NCBI GenBank assembly: GCA_937870795.1
Contig: CALMWS010000407.1
Span: 1 to 42,590 of the forward strand
Reading direction: 5' to 3'
From: an uncultured Bacteroidota bacterium
GTDB lineage: Bacteria > Bacteroidota > Bacteroidia > Chitinophagales > Saprospiraceae
DNA length: 42,590 nt
A program made the position numbers and the translations under genes. The notes beneath the pieces are model-generated. The model made no database searches and was not told the DNA's origin. It saw only the letters and a program-made list of their open reading frames with translations. Shown here one piece after another: positions 34,937 through 42,590 of the stretch (position 1 is its first letter; the number at the start of each line of letters is the position of its first letter).

Positions 34937-37900
34937 TTAAACCTGTGCCGGGAATTCTACCTTGATTTGACTGCCTTTACCGGCAATGGAATGAATAGTA
35001 GCCTGCCCTCCCATGCTCCTTGCCCTTAGCTTGATATTGCCCAGGCCATTGCCGGCCTTAACAGCATTTTCATCGAAACCATTACCATTGTCTTCAATGA
35101 CCAACTGAATGATAGTCCCTGATTTTTGGAGAATAAAATTTACCTTACCTGCACTGGCGTATTTGACGATGTTATTGAAAGATTCTTTAATTATCAAAAC
35201 AAGGTTCTTCCTGCGACCTGGTTCTTCAAAGTAACGATCTATGTGATCTTCAATGTGATGCACAAACTCAATATTGGCCGGCTGCAAAAACTCCTGAGCC
35301 ATCTGAATGATTCTGGTTTTTAATGAGCCCGGCTCGTATTCAATGCTTTTTAAACTCCATACAATTTCCGACAAATTTCTAATGACCTCATTGGCATTTT
35401 GATTCACTTTAACAATGAGTCTCTTACTCTGGTCAGGATCTGTATCTACATAATTTTCAGCCAACTCAGAGTAAATCTTTAAGCCGCTCAAGGTGGCACC
35501 TACATCATCGTGCAAATCGGCAACAATTCTTCTTCTTTCTTCTGAGATGGCAAGCTGTTGCTCTAAAGCCAAACGTTGTTTTCTGATTTTACGGCGGGCA
35601 TAAATATAAAAGCCAAAGAAGAATAAGGTAACCACTCCGAGTCCAAGTAGTATCTTAAACAAGGTTGTTTCGTAGAAATAAGGTTGTAAAACAACAAACA
35701 AATTCTTTTCATTACCAAAAACCTGGTTGATAGGATCGAGGCATTTATAACGCAAACGATAAGTTCCCGGACTTAAAGCAGAATATTTAATTACTGCCGG
35801 ATTATTTACAATCTGCCATTTGGTATCAGTACCCTCCAGCAAATAATAAATTTTGAATCGTTTGCTGTGTAACAAATCTGGCGCAACGATTCTCAACTCC
35901 AATGTATTATCGCCCGCCTTTAGTATCAAAGGATGATCTATTGTGTTGACAGTATAAGGATTATGGGTTGAATCCGATTGAATTTTAGTTAAGATTACTT
36001 TAGGGCTATTTTTTGTGCCCTTAGTCATCCATGGCTTCACCATGGTGATGCCGTTGATACCAGGAAATAAAATGCTAAGGTCCTTGTTGATCCAATGGGC
36101 GTGTCTGTTGTACTCCTTAGACTGTTGACCCGCTTCGTCAAAATAATTGACAATGGAATAATCCTTTATGTCGATGGTGCTCAAGCCCTGATTGCTGCTC
36201 AACCACAACCTGCCAAAGGTATCAGGCACAATGGCATAGATAGTGTTGTCTGCCAAACCATCTTCCTTTTTCCATTGTCTTTCTATTTGAAGTTTCCTGG
36301 TATTAAATAGTATTAATCCTGTGGTAGTACCCAACCAAAGATGGCTGCTATCCTGTTCATAGACATGTCGAACTTCAAATTTATCCCGGAAAACATACAA
36401 TTCTTTGCCCTTCTTGTCAATGTATCGCACATTGATAAATTCAATAGCCGTTATTAAGTTTTCATGGACATCTTCAAAAGCAAAAGCAGAATATCCTCTC
36501 TTGTTCCATTTCGGTTCAGAAATATCAAGTGTTTTGGTGTTCAACTCAATGATCCTGACCAGATTTACACAATAAATTTTTGTATCCTGCTTTTTTGATT
36601 TAAAAAAATAATGAAATTCCCCATCTGCTCCGTTTAAGAAAATTCTTTTATTCTTTTTGATATAAGAAGTGATTTTTCTCAATTTATCATTTTTAATGTC
36701 ATAGATGTACAAGCCCTGATATCCAAAATACAGCGCATCATTGTCAATAAATAAGGCGGCTAGATCAAGTGGAGGTAAATCCAGTTTTTTTATAAAATGA
36801 AAGTTTTCATCCAGTTCAATGACATCTTTGGGATGGACAATACACCAATAGTGCCCCCGGCTGTCTTGAACGATATCTCTTATAAAGGCACTGGTATTAT
36901 GGGCAATGGCTTCTGTACTTCCAAAATAAGGCGTAAAAACTTTATGCTCTATTTCTGCTATGGAAAGTCCTTTGTCAAATTGAGATACCAACATTTTTCC
37001 ATCGATAAAATGCAAATTGGTAATACTATTTGACATAAGGGAAGACGGATCATTCTTATCACTACATATCTTATTTACATTTTTACCCGATGTTTTTTCC
37101 AACACAGTAATCCCAGATTCTTTATTTGTTACATAGTGATATTTTCCATTGGAAAATAAACCAATGGCACCTGGAGGTAACTGAATCTTTTTGGTTACCT
37201 TTTTTTTGTTTAAATCCACCTGAAGTAAAAATCCCTCTCCAGAACCTTCGTTGCGAATGGTAACAAATGAAAACATGTTTGCTTTATCAAAACCAACAGC
37301 TCTTATTATTTGATTGATATAAGGCAACTCTGTATCTATAAATGACCAATTGAGGTAACGCCCCTTTTTTCTAGATACAACAAGATTGAGTTTATCCCGA
37401 TCATTTTGATTGAACAGAATCAATCTTTCTGAAATGTCATTGAGTTCCGGATGCTTAACCAGGTCAAATCGTAAAGTATCCGATTCCCCTTCAGGAAAAT
37501 AATGCGATTTTAGTTTTTTTGTTTTAACATTAAAAGTAAAGATGTATTGTTCGGTTGACACAAGGTAATCACCTATAGCAGTCAAGAACATTAAGGTAAA
37601 TAAGGACTCCGAATCCCCCATCACCTTTGGAATTTCATATTTATAAAACCGATTATCACTGAAACGATACTCAATCAAATAACCAGAGCCACTAAAATAA
37701 AGGCTGTTCTGGTATTCAATCACTCCGTTATAAGAACCATTTAAACTCAATCCAGGTGCAATTTCCTCATTAGACAACATTTCTATGCCATCATATCGGG
37801 TAATTCCTCCATTGCTACAAAACCAATAAAATCCCCTGCTGTCTTTAAAAATATCTCTCAAATTGGTTTGGGGCAAGCCATCATTCACGGTAAGATGACT

Positions 37901-37990
37901 GAATACATACCTGTTGCTCTGTCCATACCCAAGCCAGGGCAAGAGCATAAGAAACATCAAAACACATACTTTTAATCGCCAGTCAAACAC
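34937..37990 (-). CDS. Propeller / Y_Y_Y sensor histidine kinase (HisKA_3 type)
   Basis: 1017 residues. A signal or anchor segment (about 5-24) precedes a periplasmic two-component propeller (about 25-695; the opening FSHLTVNDGLPQTNLRDIFK is diagnostic). A Y_Y_Y domain follows (about 700-770), then a membrane helix (about 775-798), HisKA_3 with His827 in ADLHDDVGATLSG, and HATPase_c with the N-box IKESFNNIVKYA (about 935-946), DNGNGF (about 967) and GLGNI. All catalytic motifs are present. Its partner should be a NarL-type regulator; the one at 26,193-26,831 is the obvious candidate. A TAnnTTTG box lies just upstream of the start. Related in architecture to the regulator at 168-3113, but that one carries a DNA-binding domain instead of a kinase. 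Confidence 0.93.
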   Translation of the reverse strand: MFDWRLKVCVLMFLMLLPWLGYGQSNRYVFSHLTVNDGLPQTNLRDIFKDSRGFYWFCSNGGITRYDGIEMLSNEEIAPGLSLNGSYNGVIEYQNSLYFSGSGYLIEYRFSDNRFYKYEIPKVMGDSESLFTLMFLTAIGDYLVSTEQYIFTFNVKTKKLKSHYFPEGESDTLRFDLVKHPELNDISERLILFNQNDRDKLNLVVSRKKGRYLNWSFIDTELPYINQIIRAVGFDKANMFSFVTIRNEGSGEGFLLQVDLNKKKVTKKIQLPPGAIGLFSNGKYHYVTNKESGITVLEKTSGKNVNKICSDKNDPSSLMSNSITNLHFIDGKMLVSQFDKGLSIAEIEHKVFTPYFGSTEAIAHNTSAFIRDIVQDSRGHYWCIVHPKDVIELDENFHFIKKLDLPPLDLAALFIDNDALYFGYQGLYIYDIKNDKLRKITSYIKKNKRIFLNGADGEFHYFFKSKKQDTKIYCVNLVRIIELNTKTLDISEPKWNKRGYSAFAFEDVHENLITAIEFINVRYIDKKGKELYVFRDKFEVRHVYEQDSSHLWLGTTTGLILFNTRKLQIERQWKKEDGLADNTIYAIVPDTFGRLWLSSNQGLSTIDIKDYSIVNYFDEAGQQSKEYNRHAHWINKDLSILFPGINGITMVKPWMTKGTKNSPKVILTKIQSDSTHNPYTVNTIDHPLILKAGDNTLELRIVAPDLLHSKRFKIYYLLEGTDTKWQIVNNPAVIKYSALSPGTYRLRYKCLDPINQVFGNEKNLFVVLQPYFYETTLFKILLGLGVVTLFFFGFYIYARRKIRKQRLALEQQLAISEERRRIVADLHDDVGATLSGLKIYSELAENYVDTDPDQSKRLIVKVNQNANEVIRNLSEIVWSLKSIEYEPGSLKTRIIQMAQEFLQPANIEFVHHIEDHIDRYFEEPGRRKNLVLIIKESFNNIVKYASAGKVNFILQKSGTIIQLVIEDNGNGFDENAVKAGNGLGNIKLRARSMGGQATIHSIAGKGSQIKVEFPAQV

Positions 37991-38012
37991 AGGTCAATTT
38001 TTCAACAAGCAT

Positions 38013-38020
38013 CAAAAATA
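38013..38020 (-). promoter_or_regulatory. -7 box TATTTTTG for the minus-strand sensory cluster
   Basis: The minus strand reads TATTTTTG, a full match to TAnnTTTG, about 23 bp before the kinase ATG at 37,990. A poor or absent -33 element lowers confidence. It would drive the kinase and possibly the whole run down to 26,193. Confidence 0.4.
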
Positions 38021-38087
38021 AGATAAATTAATTACTTACTGTAGATTGCCATAGCCCGGGTCTATAAATGTGAGGTTTTGGCAGGGG

Positions 38088-38320
38088 GACATATGTTCAT
38101 ATTTTCATATGCTTGTGCCAATAAAAACGAAGTTTTTGTTGTGCATTCATATCTTCATATTTTCATATGTTCATAAGTTCATATCAATTCGGATTCTCCT
38201 GAAGAGGAGATATCCCGTCTTTTATTTTCGGAATAGGTGTCTATTTTTAGGTATACCAGTTAGGATTTGAACATAGCCAATACTTCGGTTCACCGAGGTA
38301 TTGGCACCATTTGAACATTT
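38088..38320. repeat. Palindromic intergenic repeat, copy C (long type)
   Basis: Octamers come first, then CTTGTGCCAAT with the AAAAAC-GAA-GTTTTT hairpin, GGATTCTCC...GGAGATATCC arms, the AT core and a palindrome at 38,276-38,305. In this copy the outer arm GCCAATAC pairs fully with GTATTGGC and the inner TCGGT with ACCGA, giving a 14-bp stem with one G-T wobble. It starts the 1.1-kb repeat block between the kinase gene and the fibre gene. Confidence 0.85.
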
Positions 38321-38500
38321 GAACATTTATATGTTGACATATTCATATGTTCATATGTTCATATAATTTGAGATTCTCCCGTGGATGAGATGTCCCATCT
38401 AATATTTTTATAGTAGAATTATATTATTTCGGCATACCTATAAGCATTTGAACATAGCCAATGCATCGGTTCACCGAGGTATTGGCACCATTTGAACATT
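38321..38500. repeat. Palindromic intergenic repeat, copy D (short type)
   Basis: A short-type copy lacking the CTTGTGCCAAT block. Octamers (TGTTCATA class) lead to the AT core and a palindrome at 38,457-38,486 (arms GCCAAT/ATTGGC and TCGGT/ACCGA, loop TC). From 38,446 onward it is part of a 269-bp segment repeated at 38,899. Confidence 0.85.
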
Positions 38501-38720
38501 TATATGTTGATATATTCATATGTTCATATGCTTGTGCCAATGAAAACGAAGTTTTTGTTGTGCATTCACATAATTTTAGATTCTCCTATGTATGATATGT
38601 CCCAACCTTTGTTTTTATGGTAGAAGTATAATATTTCGACATACCTATTAGCATTTGAACATTGCCAATGCAACAGTTTACTGGAGCATTGGCACCATTT
38701 GAATATTTGAACATTTATAT
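38501..38720. repeat. Palindromic intergenic repeat, copy E (long type)
   Basis: The long type, with CTTGTGCCAAT and a slightly changed hairpin (GAAAAC-GAA-GTTTTT). The palindrome at 38,664-38,693 has arms GCCAATGC/GCATTGGC and CAGT/ACTG. It is identical to copy G except for one visible base (38,704 T versus 39,157 C). Confidence 0.85.
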
Positions 38721-38943
38721 GTTGACATATTCATATGTTCATATGCTTGTGCCAATAAAAACGAAGTTTTTGCTGTGCATTCATATCTTCATATTTTCAT
38801 ATGTTCATATGTTCATATCAATTCGGATTCTCCTGAAGAGGAGATATCCCGTCTTTTATTTTCGGAATAGGTGTCTATTTTTAGGTATACCTGTTAGGAT
38901 TTGAACATAGCCAATGCATCGGTTCACCGAGGTATTGGCACCA
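38721..38943. repeat. Palindromic intergenic repeat, copy F (long type)
   Basis: Nearly the same as copy C over its full length, with a few substitutions. The palindrome is at 38,910-38,939 (arms GCCAAT/ATTGGC, TCGGT/ACCGA). Copies C and F differ in the left arm at stem positions 7 and 9 (AC-T versus GC-A). Confidence 0.85.
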
Positions 38944-39171
38944 TTTGAACATTTATATGTTGATATATTCATATGTTCATATGCTTGTGCCAATGAAAAC
39001 GAAGTTTTTGTTGTGCATTCACATAATTTTAGATTCTCCTATGTATGATATGTCCCAACCTTTGTTTTTATGGTAGAAGTATAATATTTCGACATACCTA
39101 TTAGCATTTGAACATTGCCAATGCAACAGTTTACTGGAGCATTGGCACCATTTGAACATTTGAACATATAA
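38944..39171. repeat. Palindromic intergenic repeat, copy G (long type)
   Basis: The last copy of the block, with the palindrome at 39,117-39,146 (arms GCCAATGC/GCATTGGC, CAGT/ACTG). It ends in ATTTGAAC octamers 29 bp before the stop codon of the fibre gene. Confidence 0.85.
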
Positions 39172-39199
39172 CCAAAATACTTCTGGCACACCCATTCCT

Positions 39200-42100
39200 T
39201 TACTTGATTATCACAACCTGAAATGTTTTATTGGGCACATCTACCGCTACGTTGCTGGGGTTCATTACATCGATGGCAAAGGTAGTACTGTTGATGTACC
39301 TTATGGTAACAATCAAAGGTGCGATGGTGCCAAAAGGGTTGATGATAAAGTTATCAGTAGCTGATAAACCAAAAGTGACCCCGGCTATATTGAACTGTTG
39401 AAAGCCAAATGCAGGGATAGAAGGGATGTCGTAATCAAAGGATTTGCGTTCAACCTTTGCAATCGTTTCACCACCACCTATTGAAATACTGCCACTTACT
39501 TTGGCATCTCCCACTACATCGAGTTTAGCAGAAGGTGTAGCAGTACCTATACCAACATTTCCCAAACCGGTTATATCATTGATTACAACATCGGATGCAC
39601 TCTTACCGCCCCTGATGTAAGTGTCTTCATCTGTACCGTAGCTAAAATGGGAATACCATTGACTGCCTTTGAAGGCTGCAGTACCACCGTTGACAATACC
39701 TGTGCCCAGCACTTCCAGTTTGTGTGTGGCTGTATTGGTATTGATCCCCATGTTGCCATTTTTTAGTACCGCAACAGCATTCTTCCGGGTTGCATTATCT
39801 GTGCCATTGCCTATGAGAAATAAAGGATCTGTGTCTATCCATGTAGTCGTGCTGGATGTATTGATGGCATCATTGTATCTCCCCAACGCAGTTGAACAAT
39901 AAGATCTGGCAATGTTGCTAAAATTGGCAACCAGGGCATTGGCTCCGGTAGCTTGTGTTGAACTTCCCAATGCAGTGCTGCCATCACCCGAAGCAATAGC
40001 ACCCCATCCAATTGCAGATGAAACATAACCCGAAGCAGTACTTCCCGAACCCATAGCAGTTGATGCTGTATTGGATGCTGTAGTTCCATCTCCGGTGGAA
40101 ATAGCAGCATATCCTGAAGCCAAGGAATTATCGCCAATCGCAAAGGAAATACCACCTGATGCTGTTGTTTTATATCCTGCTGCAAAAGCTCCAAGTCCTG
40201 TAGCTCCTTTATTAGATGAAGGCAAGTTTGAATCAGAAAAATCTATTGCCCCGGATCCAATATCGCCGTAGTTGGCCGGGTCGCGTCCCAAAATCCTCCA
40301 ACCCGTGCTGGAATTTTCTGTTATTCTTTCCAGTTGTCCTTTCAAGTTGTGACTTCCAAAATAGGGTTCAAAGTTCAGCATGTAAAATTTACCAAATGAA
40401 TTGGCCGGAGTGGTAAGCTGATTTTGCAGTGAAAGGGTTCCATTGTTGAATACTGTCATTGCTGTATTTCTTGAACTAAGAGATGATCCATTTCCAACTA
40501 CAAAAACCGGCTCTGTTGCAACCCAACTTGTTTTGCTTTCATTAAAGATGGTATCGTTGTATTGACCAATGGTCAACGCTCCATACTTGCTGATGGTCCC
40601 TATACCCATTGCAACGGAATAATCTCCTTTGGCCCGATTGGTGCTTCCAAAGGTAGTGGATGCATAGCCCATTGCCTTTGTATCATAGCCGGTCGCTATT
40701 GAATTGTATCCGGTTGCTTTTGAATTTTCTCCAAATGCTATTGAGTTTTCTTCACTTGCAACACTACGGAATCCCAAAGCTGTTGAATTAGTGGCACTGG
40801 CTGTGGTCTCTAGCCCCGCAGCCAGCGAACGAAGGCCGGTAGCTCCGTATGTATTGGAAGATAGTGCCGCAACTGAAAAATCAATGGCGTCAACTCCGAT
40901 ATTTCCATAGTTAGCAGCATTTCTCCCCAACATTCTCCACCCTGTATTTCCAGCTTCTGTAATCTTTTCCAATTGACTGTTGAGGTTTCTGGTACCGAAG
41001 TAGGGTTCGTTGTTTAGCATATAGAATTTACCCGATGCGTTGACGGGTGTACTGGATTGATTCTGCAATGCCAGAGTGCCGTTTTTATAAAATGTCATAG
41101 CATTTCTCCTGTTGGCTTCATTGGTGCCATTGCCCAGTGTTAAGAGCGGATCTGTACCTGTCCACAAATCGGGATTGGAGCCGGCAATGGTGTCATTGTA
41201 TTGCCCCAATGCCATTGAAGCAAAAGACCTTGCCTTGGTGAAATATCCGCCAGATAAACTATAATCGCCCAGAGCAATTGTACCATAGCCCGTAGCCAAA
41301 CTAATTTCACCAGCAGCCTCTGTCAACTCGCCTATAGAAACAGATGCCGGACCCGTAGCCCTGGTGTTTAGGCCGGCAGCCAGGGATTTTTGACCTGAAG
41401 CAAGGGTGCCCTCACCCAATGCAGTCGAAACACTACCCGATGCGATGGTTTGAAAGCCTGTGGCAAGGGCAGAAGATCCTGTTGCCCCGTTAAAAGAAGA
41501 TGGCACTGTACTGGCCGACAAATCTATAGCATCAAAACCAATGGTGCCGTAGTTTGCTGCATTGGCTCCCCTGAGTCTCCATCCTGTTTGTCCGCTCTCC
41601 ATAAGTTTTTGCAACTCACTCGCTTCCCCACTCGCTCCTGCCCAGTGGCTGCCATCATAGTAATACAATTTATTATCTGCCAAACAATATATCATTAGTC
41701 CGGCGGGCACCGGCGCTACAATTGTAGATGTATCTGCCAATCTCGGAAGCAACAAGCCCTTGTTTACTGATGAAAGTTCAAGAATTGCCTTTGTACTGGG
41801 GTTAATAGTGCCCACCCCCACTCTACCATCACTTTTTACGCGAACGCGCTCTGCATTGTTGGTCTCTATCGAAAAATCCACGTTGTCATTGGTGCCTATG
41901 GCATTCAAACCTGGTATTGTACCGGTGTTTCCCTGTAGCCCCCAGGAAGATTCCTTTAACAGGCCAACACGTGTCCATTCATTGATATCATTGACTACAT
42001 ACTCATTTATACCCTCTTCCAGTTGCACAGGTTTAGAACCTAATTCTCCCGACTGCCCCGAATTGTTCTCAACAATCAGTCTTCTGCCCGGATAAGCTTC

Positions 42101-42328
42101 ACCCCCAGTAATTGAAAAAAAAGCATTCGCACTATTGACAACAAGATAACCCACAGAATCAGGCAAAATGATCTGATTGCCAATCGGCGACAGAACAACA
42201 GTGCGTATCCTCAATGCTCCATTGATATCAAATGTGGTTTGTGGATTGGTATTGTTAATGCCCACCTTTTGGCCGAAAACAACAACACATCCTACCATGA
42301 TCACTAAAAAAAATAACATCTTTTTCAT
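39200..42328 (-). CDS. YadA-head-like (Hep/Hag repeat) fibre protein with three large tandem blocks
   Basis: 1042 residues with a signal peptide (about 1-19) followed by KVGINNTNPQTTFDINGALR, a tail-fibre-like start. Three tandem blocks of about 213 residues each begin GWRxxGxNAANYGxIG. Each contains a run of left-handed coil repeats of the trimeric autotransporter head type (STALGEGTLASGQKSLAAG, NSTALGFRSVASEENSIAFG) and then a conserved end (LGQYNDTI ... NGTLxLQNQ ... GKFYMLNNEPYFG). Two further GIGT..PSAKLDV units precede a beta-rich C-terminus. There is no YadA membrane anchor and no recognisable T9SS tail, so its surface attachment is unclear. Probably a trimeric adhesin or fibre. A strong promoter box lies upstream. 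Confidence 0.78.
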   Translation of the reverse strand: MKKMLFFLVIMVGCVVVFGQKVGINNTNPQTTFDINGALRIRTVVLSPIGNQIILPDSVGYLVVNSANAFFSITGGEAYPGRRLIVENNSGQSGELGSKPVQLEEGINEYVVNDINEWTRVGLLKESSWGLQGNTGTIPGLNAIGTNDNVDFSIETNNAERVRVKSDGRVGVGTINPSTKAILELSSVNKGLLLPRLADTSTIVAPVPAGLMIYCLADNKLYYYDGSHWAGASGEASELQKLMESGQTGWRLRGANAANYGTIGFDAIDLSASTVPSSFNGATGSSALATGFQTIASGSVSTALGEGTLASGQKSLAAGLNTRATGPASVSIGELTEAAGEISLATGYGTIALGDYSLSGGYFTKARSFASMALGQYNDTIAGSNPDLWTGTDPLLTLGNGTNEANRRNAMTFYKNGTLALQNQSSTPVNASGKFYMLNNEPYFGTRNLNSQLEKITEAGNTGWRMLGRNAANYGNIGVDAIDFSVAALSSNTYGATGLRSLAAGLETTASATNSTALGFRSVASEENSIAFGENSKATGYNSIATGYDTKAMGYASTTFGSTNRAKGDYSVAMGIGTISKYGALTIGQYNDTIFNESKTSWVATEPVFVVGNGSSLSSRNTAMTVFNNGTLSLQNQLTTPANSFGKFYMLNFEPYFGSHNLKGQLERITENSSTGWRILGRDPANYGDIGSGAIDFSDSNLPSSNKGATGLGAFAAGYKTTASGGISFAIGDNSLASGYAAISTGDGTTASNTASTAMGSGSTASGYVSSAIGWGAIASGDGSTALGSSTQATGANALVANFSNIARSYCSTALGRYNDAINTSSTTTWIDTDPLFLIGNGTDNATRKNAVAVLKNGNMGINTNTATHKLEVLGTGIVNGGTAAFKGSQWYSHFSYGTDEDTYIRGGKSASDVVINDITGLGNVGIGTATPSAKLDVVGDAKVSGSISIGGGETIAKVERKSFDYDIPSIPAFGFQQFNIAGVTFGLSATDNFIINPFGTIAPLIVTIRYINSTTFAIDVMNPSNVAVDVPNKTFQVVIIK

Positions 42329-42348
42329 TGTTATCCTTGAATTTTTTT

Positions 42349-42356
42349 CAAAGGTA
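42349..42356 (-). promoter_or_regulatory. -7 box TACCTTTG for the fibre gene
   Basis: The minus strand reads TACCTTTG, the commonest form of the Bacteroidota TAnnTTTG box, about 21 bp before the ATG at 42,328. The spacing fits a short leader. No convincing -33 TTG is visible. Confidence 0.55.
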
Positions 42357-42511
42357 TTGCCATCTCACTTTTCATCTTTAATGAATGAGAATTTGACTTC
42401 TGCAAATGAGAATTAGGTAGAATCAAATTAGAATTTGACAAAACTCGTTCATTTGGTTCACTGAATTAGTGCTATACGTATTACCTCAAGGTCAATTTAC
42501 GGATAGAGAGG

Positions 42512-42540
42512 CTCCATTTGAACACTCATATTTTCATATG
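42512..42540. repeat. Truncated copy of the palindromic repeat / octamer array
   Basis: CCATTTGAAC followed by octamer-like TCATATTTTCATATG matches the 3' end of the repeat units at 25,700-26,180 and 38,088-39,171. It stops abruptly at about 42,540, where unrelated sequence begins. The stretch 42,357-42,511 holds no gene that I can support. Confidence 0.6.
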
Positions 42541-42590
42541 TATAATCCACGCTAATTGACCAGGCAAATCCAAAATAATTGACCACCCAA
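42541..42590. mobile_element. Possible terminus of an IS21-like insertion sequence (cut by the window end)
   Basis: The last 50 bases contain two copies of TAATTGACCA, spaced 22 bp apart and ending GACCACCC. Tandem terminal repeats containing TGGTCAATT (the reverse complement) are typical of IS21-family ends. The sequence begins right where the octamer repeat is interrupted. No transposase is in the window, so this stays tentative. Confidence 0.35.

Noticed and set aside
38088-39171. CRISPR array
   Set aside because: Repeats are too long, follow one another without unique spacers of uniform length, and no cas gene is nearby.
1-42590. tRNA, rRNA or other structured RNA genes
   Set aside because: I saw no tRNA-like cloverleaf signature or rRNA segment in the intergenic regions; a profile search would be needed to exclude small ones.

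Overview
The window looks like a chromosomal piece of a Bacteroidota genome, most likely a Saprospiria-type (Lewinella/Haliscomenobacter-like) bacterium. The reasons are a SusC/SusD pair, a T9SS C-terminal sorting domain, propeller/Y_Y_Y sensors, GDYXXLXY and DUF2157/DUF4401 proteins, Bacteroidota-style TAnnTTTG promoter boxes and Bacteroidota-style RHS cores. The genus is inferred, not proven.

Region 1 (1-13,100) is a beta-glucan (laminarin-type) utilisation locus. A membrane-spanning one-component regulator (168-3113, minus) is divergent from a plus-strand cluster. That cluster encodes a duplicated-module T9SS-exported surface protein, SusC, SusD, a PKD-containing surface lipoprotein and two GH16 glucanases, one with an ordinary signal peptide and one a lipoprotein. 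Gaps inside the cluster are short or overlapping except before susC, where an 11-bp perfect hairpin sits. The locus is bracketed by arrays of 7-bp tandem repeats. After the last GH16 gene come three back-to-back hairpins, one of which looks like an intrinsic terminator.

Region 2 (13,100-19,775, all minus strand, visibly AT-richer) is a decayed RHS polymorphic-toxin island. A truncated RHS core (18,901-19,725) is followed by four orphan tips, each followed by its own small putative immunity gene. Three of the four tip/immunity pairs overlap at stop and start. One tip carries a zinc-protease HExxH signature. Several pieces are broken by stops or frameshifts. A short remnant of a RAYT (REP-associated Y1) transposase lies inside the island. 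Heptamer arrays lie at both ends.

Region 3 (19,791-25,688) holds a carboxypeptidase-regulatory-like secreted protein (minus), then plus-strand lipoproteins and the DUF2157-DUF4401-GDYXXLXY membrane module.

Region 4 (25,690-39,200) is a minus-strand cluster bracketed by two blocks of a palindromic repeat family. In transcription order it encodes a propeller/Y_Y_Y histidine kinase, a parallel beta-helix protein, a 1213-residue repeat protein, a Kelch protein, a stand-alone LytTR protein, a 7TM pseudokinase lacking the phospho-acceptor His, and a NarL-type response regulator. The arrangement suggests a surface-sensing or adhesion locus with its own signalling chain.

Region 5 (39,200-42,590) holds a 1042-residue YadA-head-like fibre protein made of three large tandem blocks, a clear promoter box, a fragment of the palindromic repeat, and what may be the terminus of an IS21-like element at the window edge.

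The least explained features are the 30-nt palindromes in the repeat blocks, whose stems vary by compensatory changes, the 7- and 8-bp short tandem repeats at module borders, and the toxin-cassette array.
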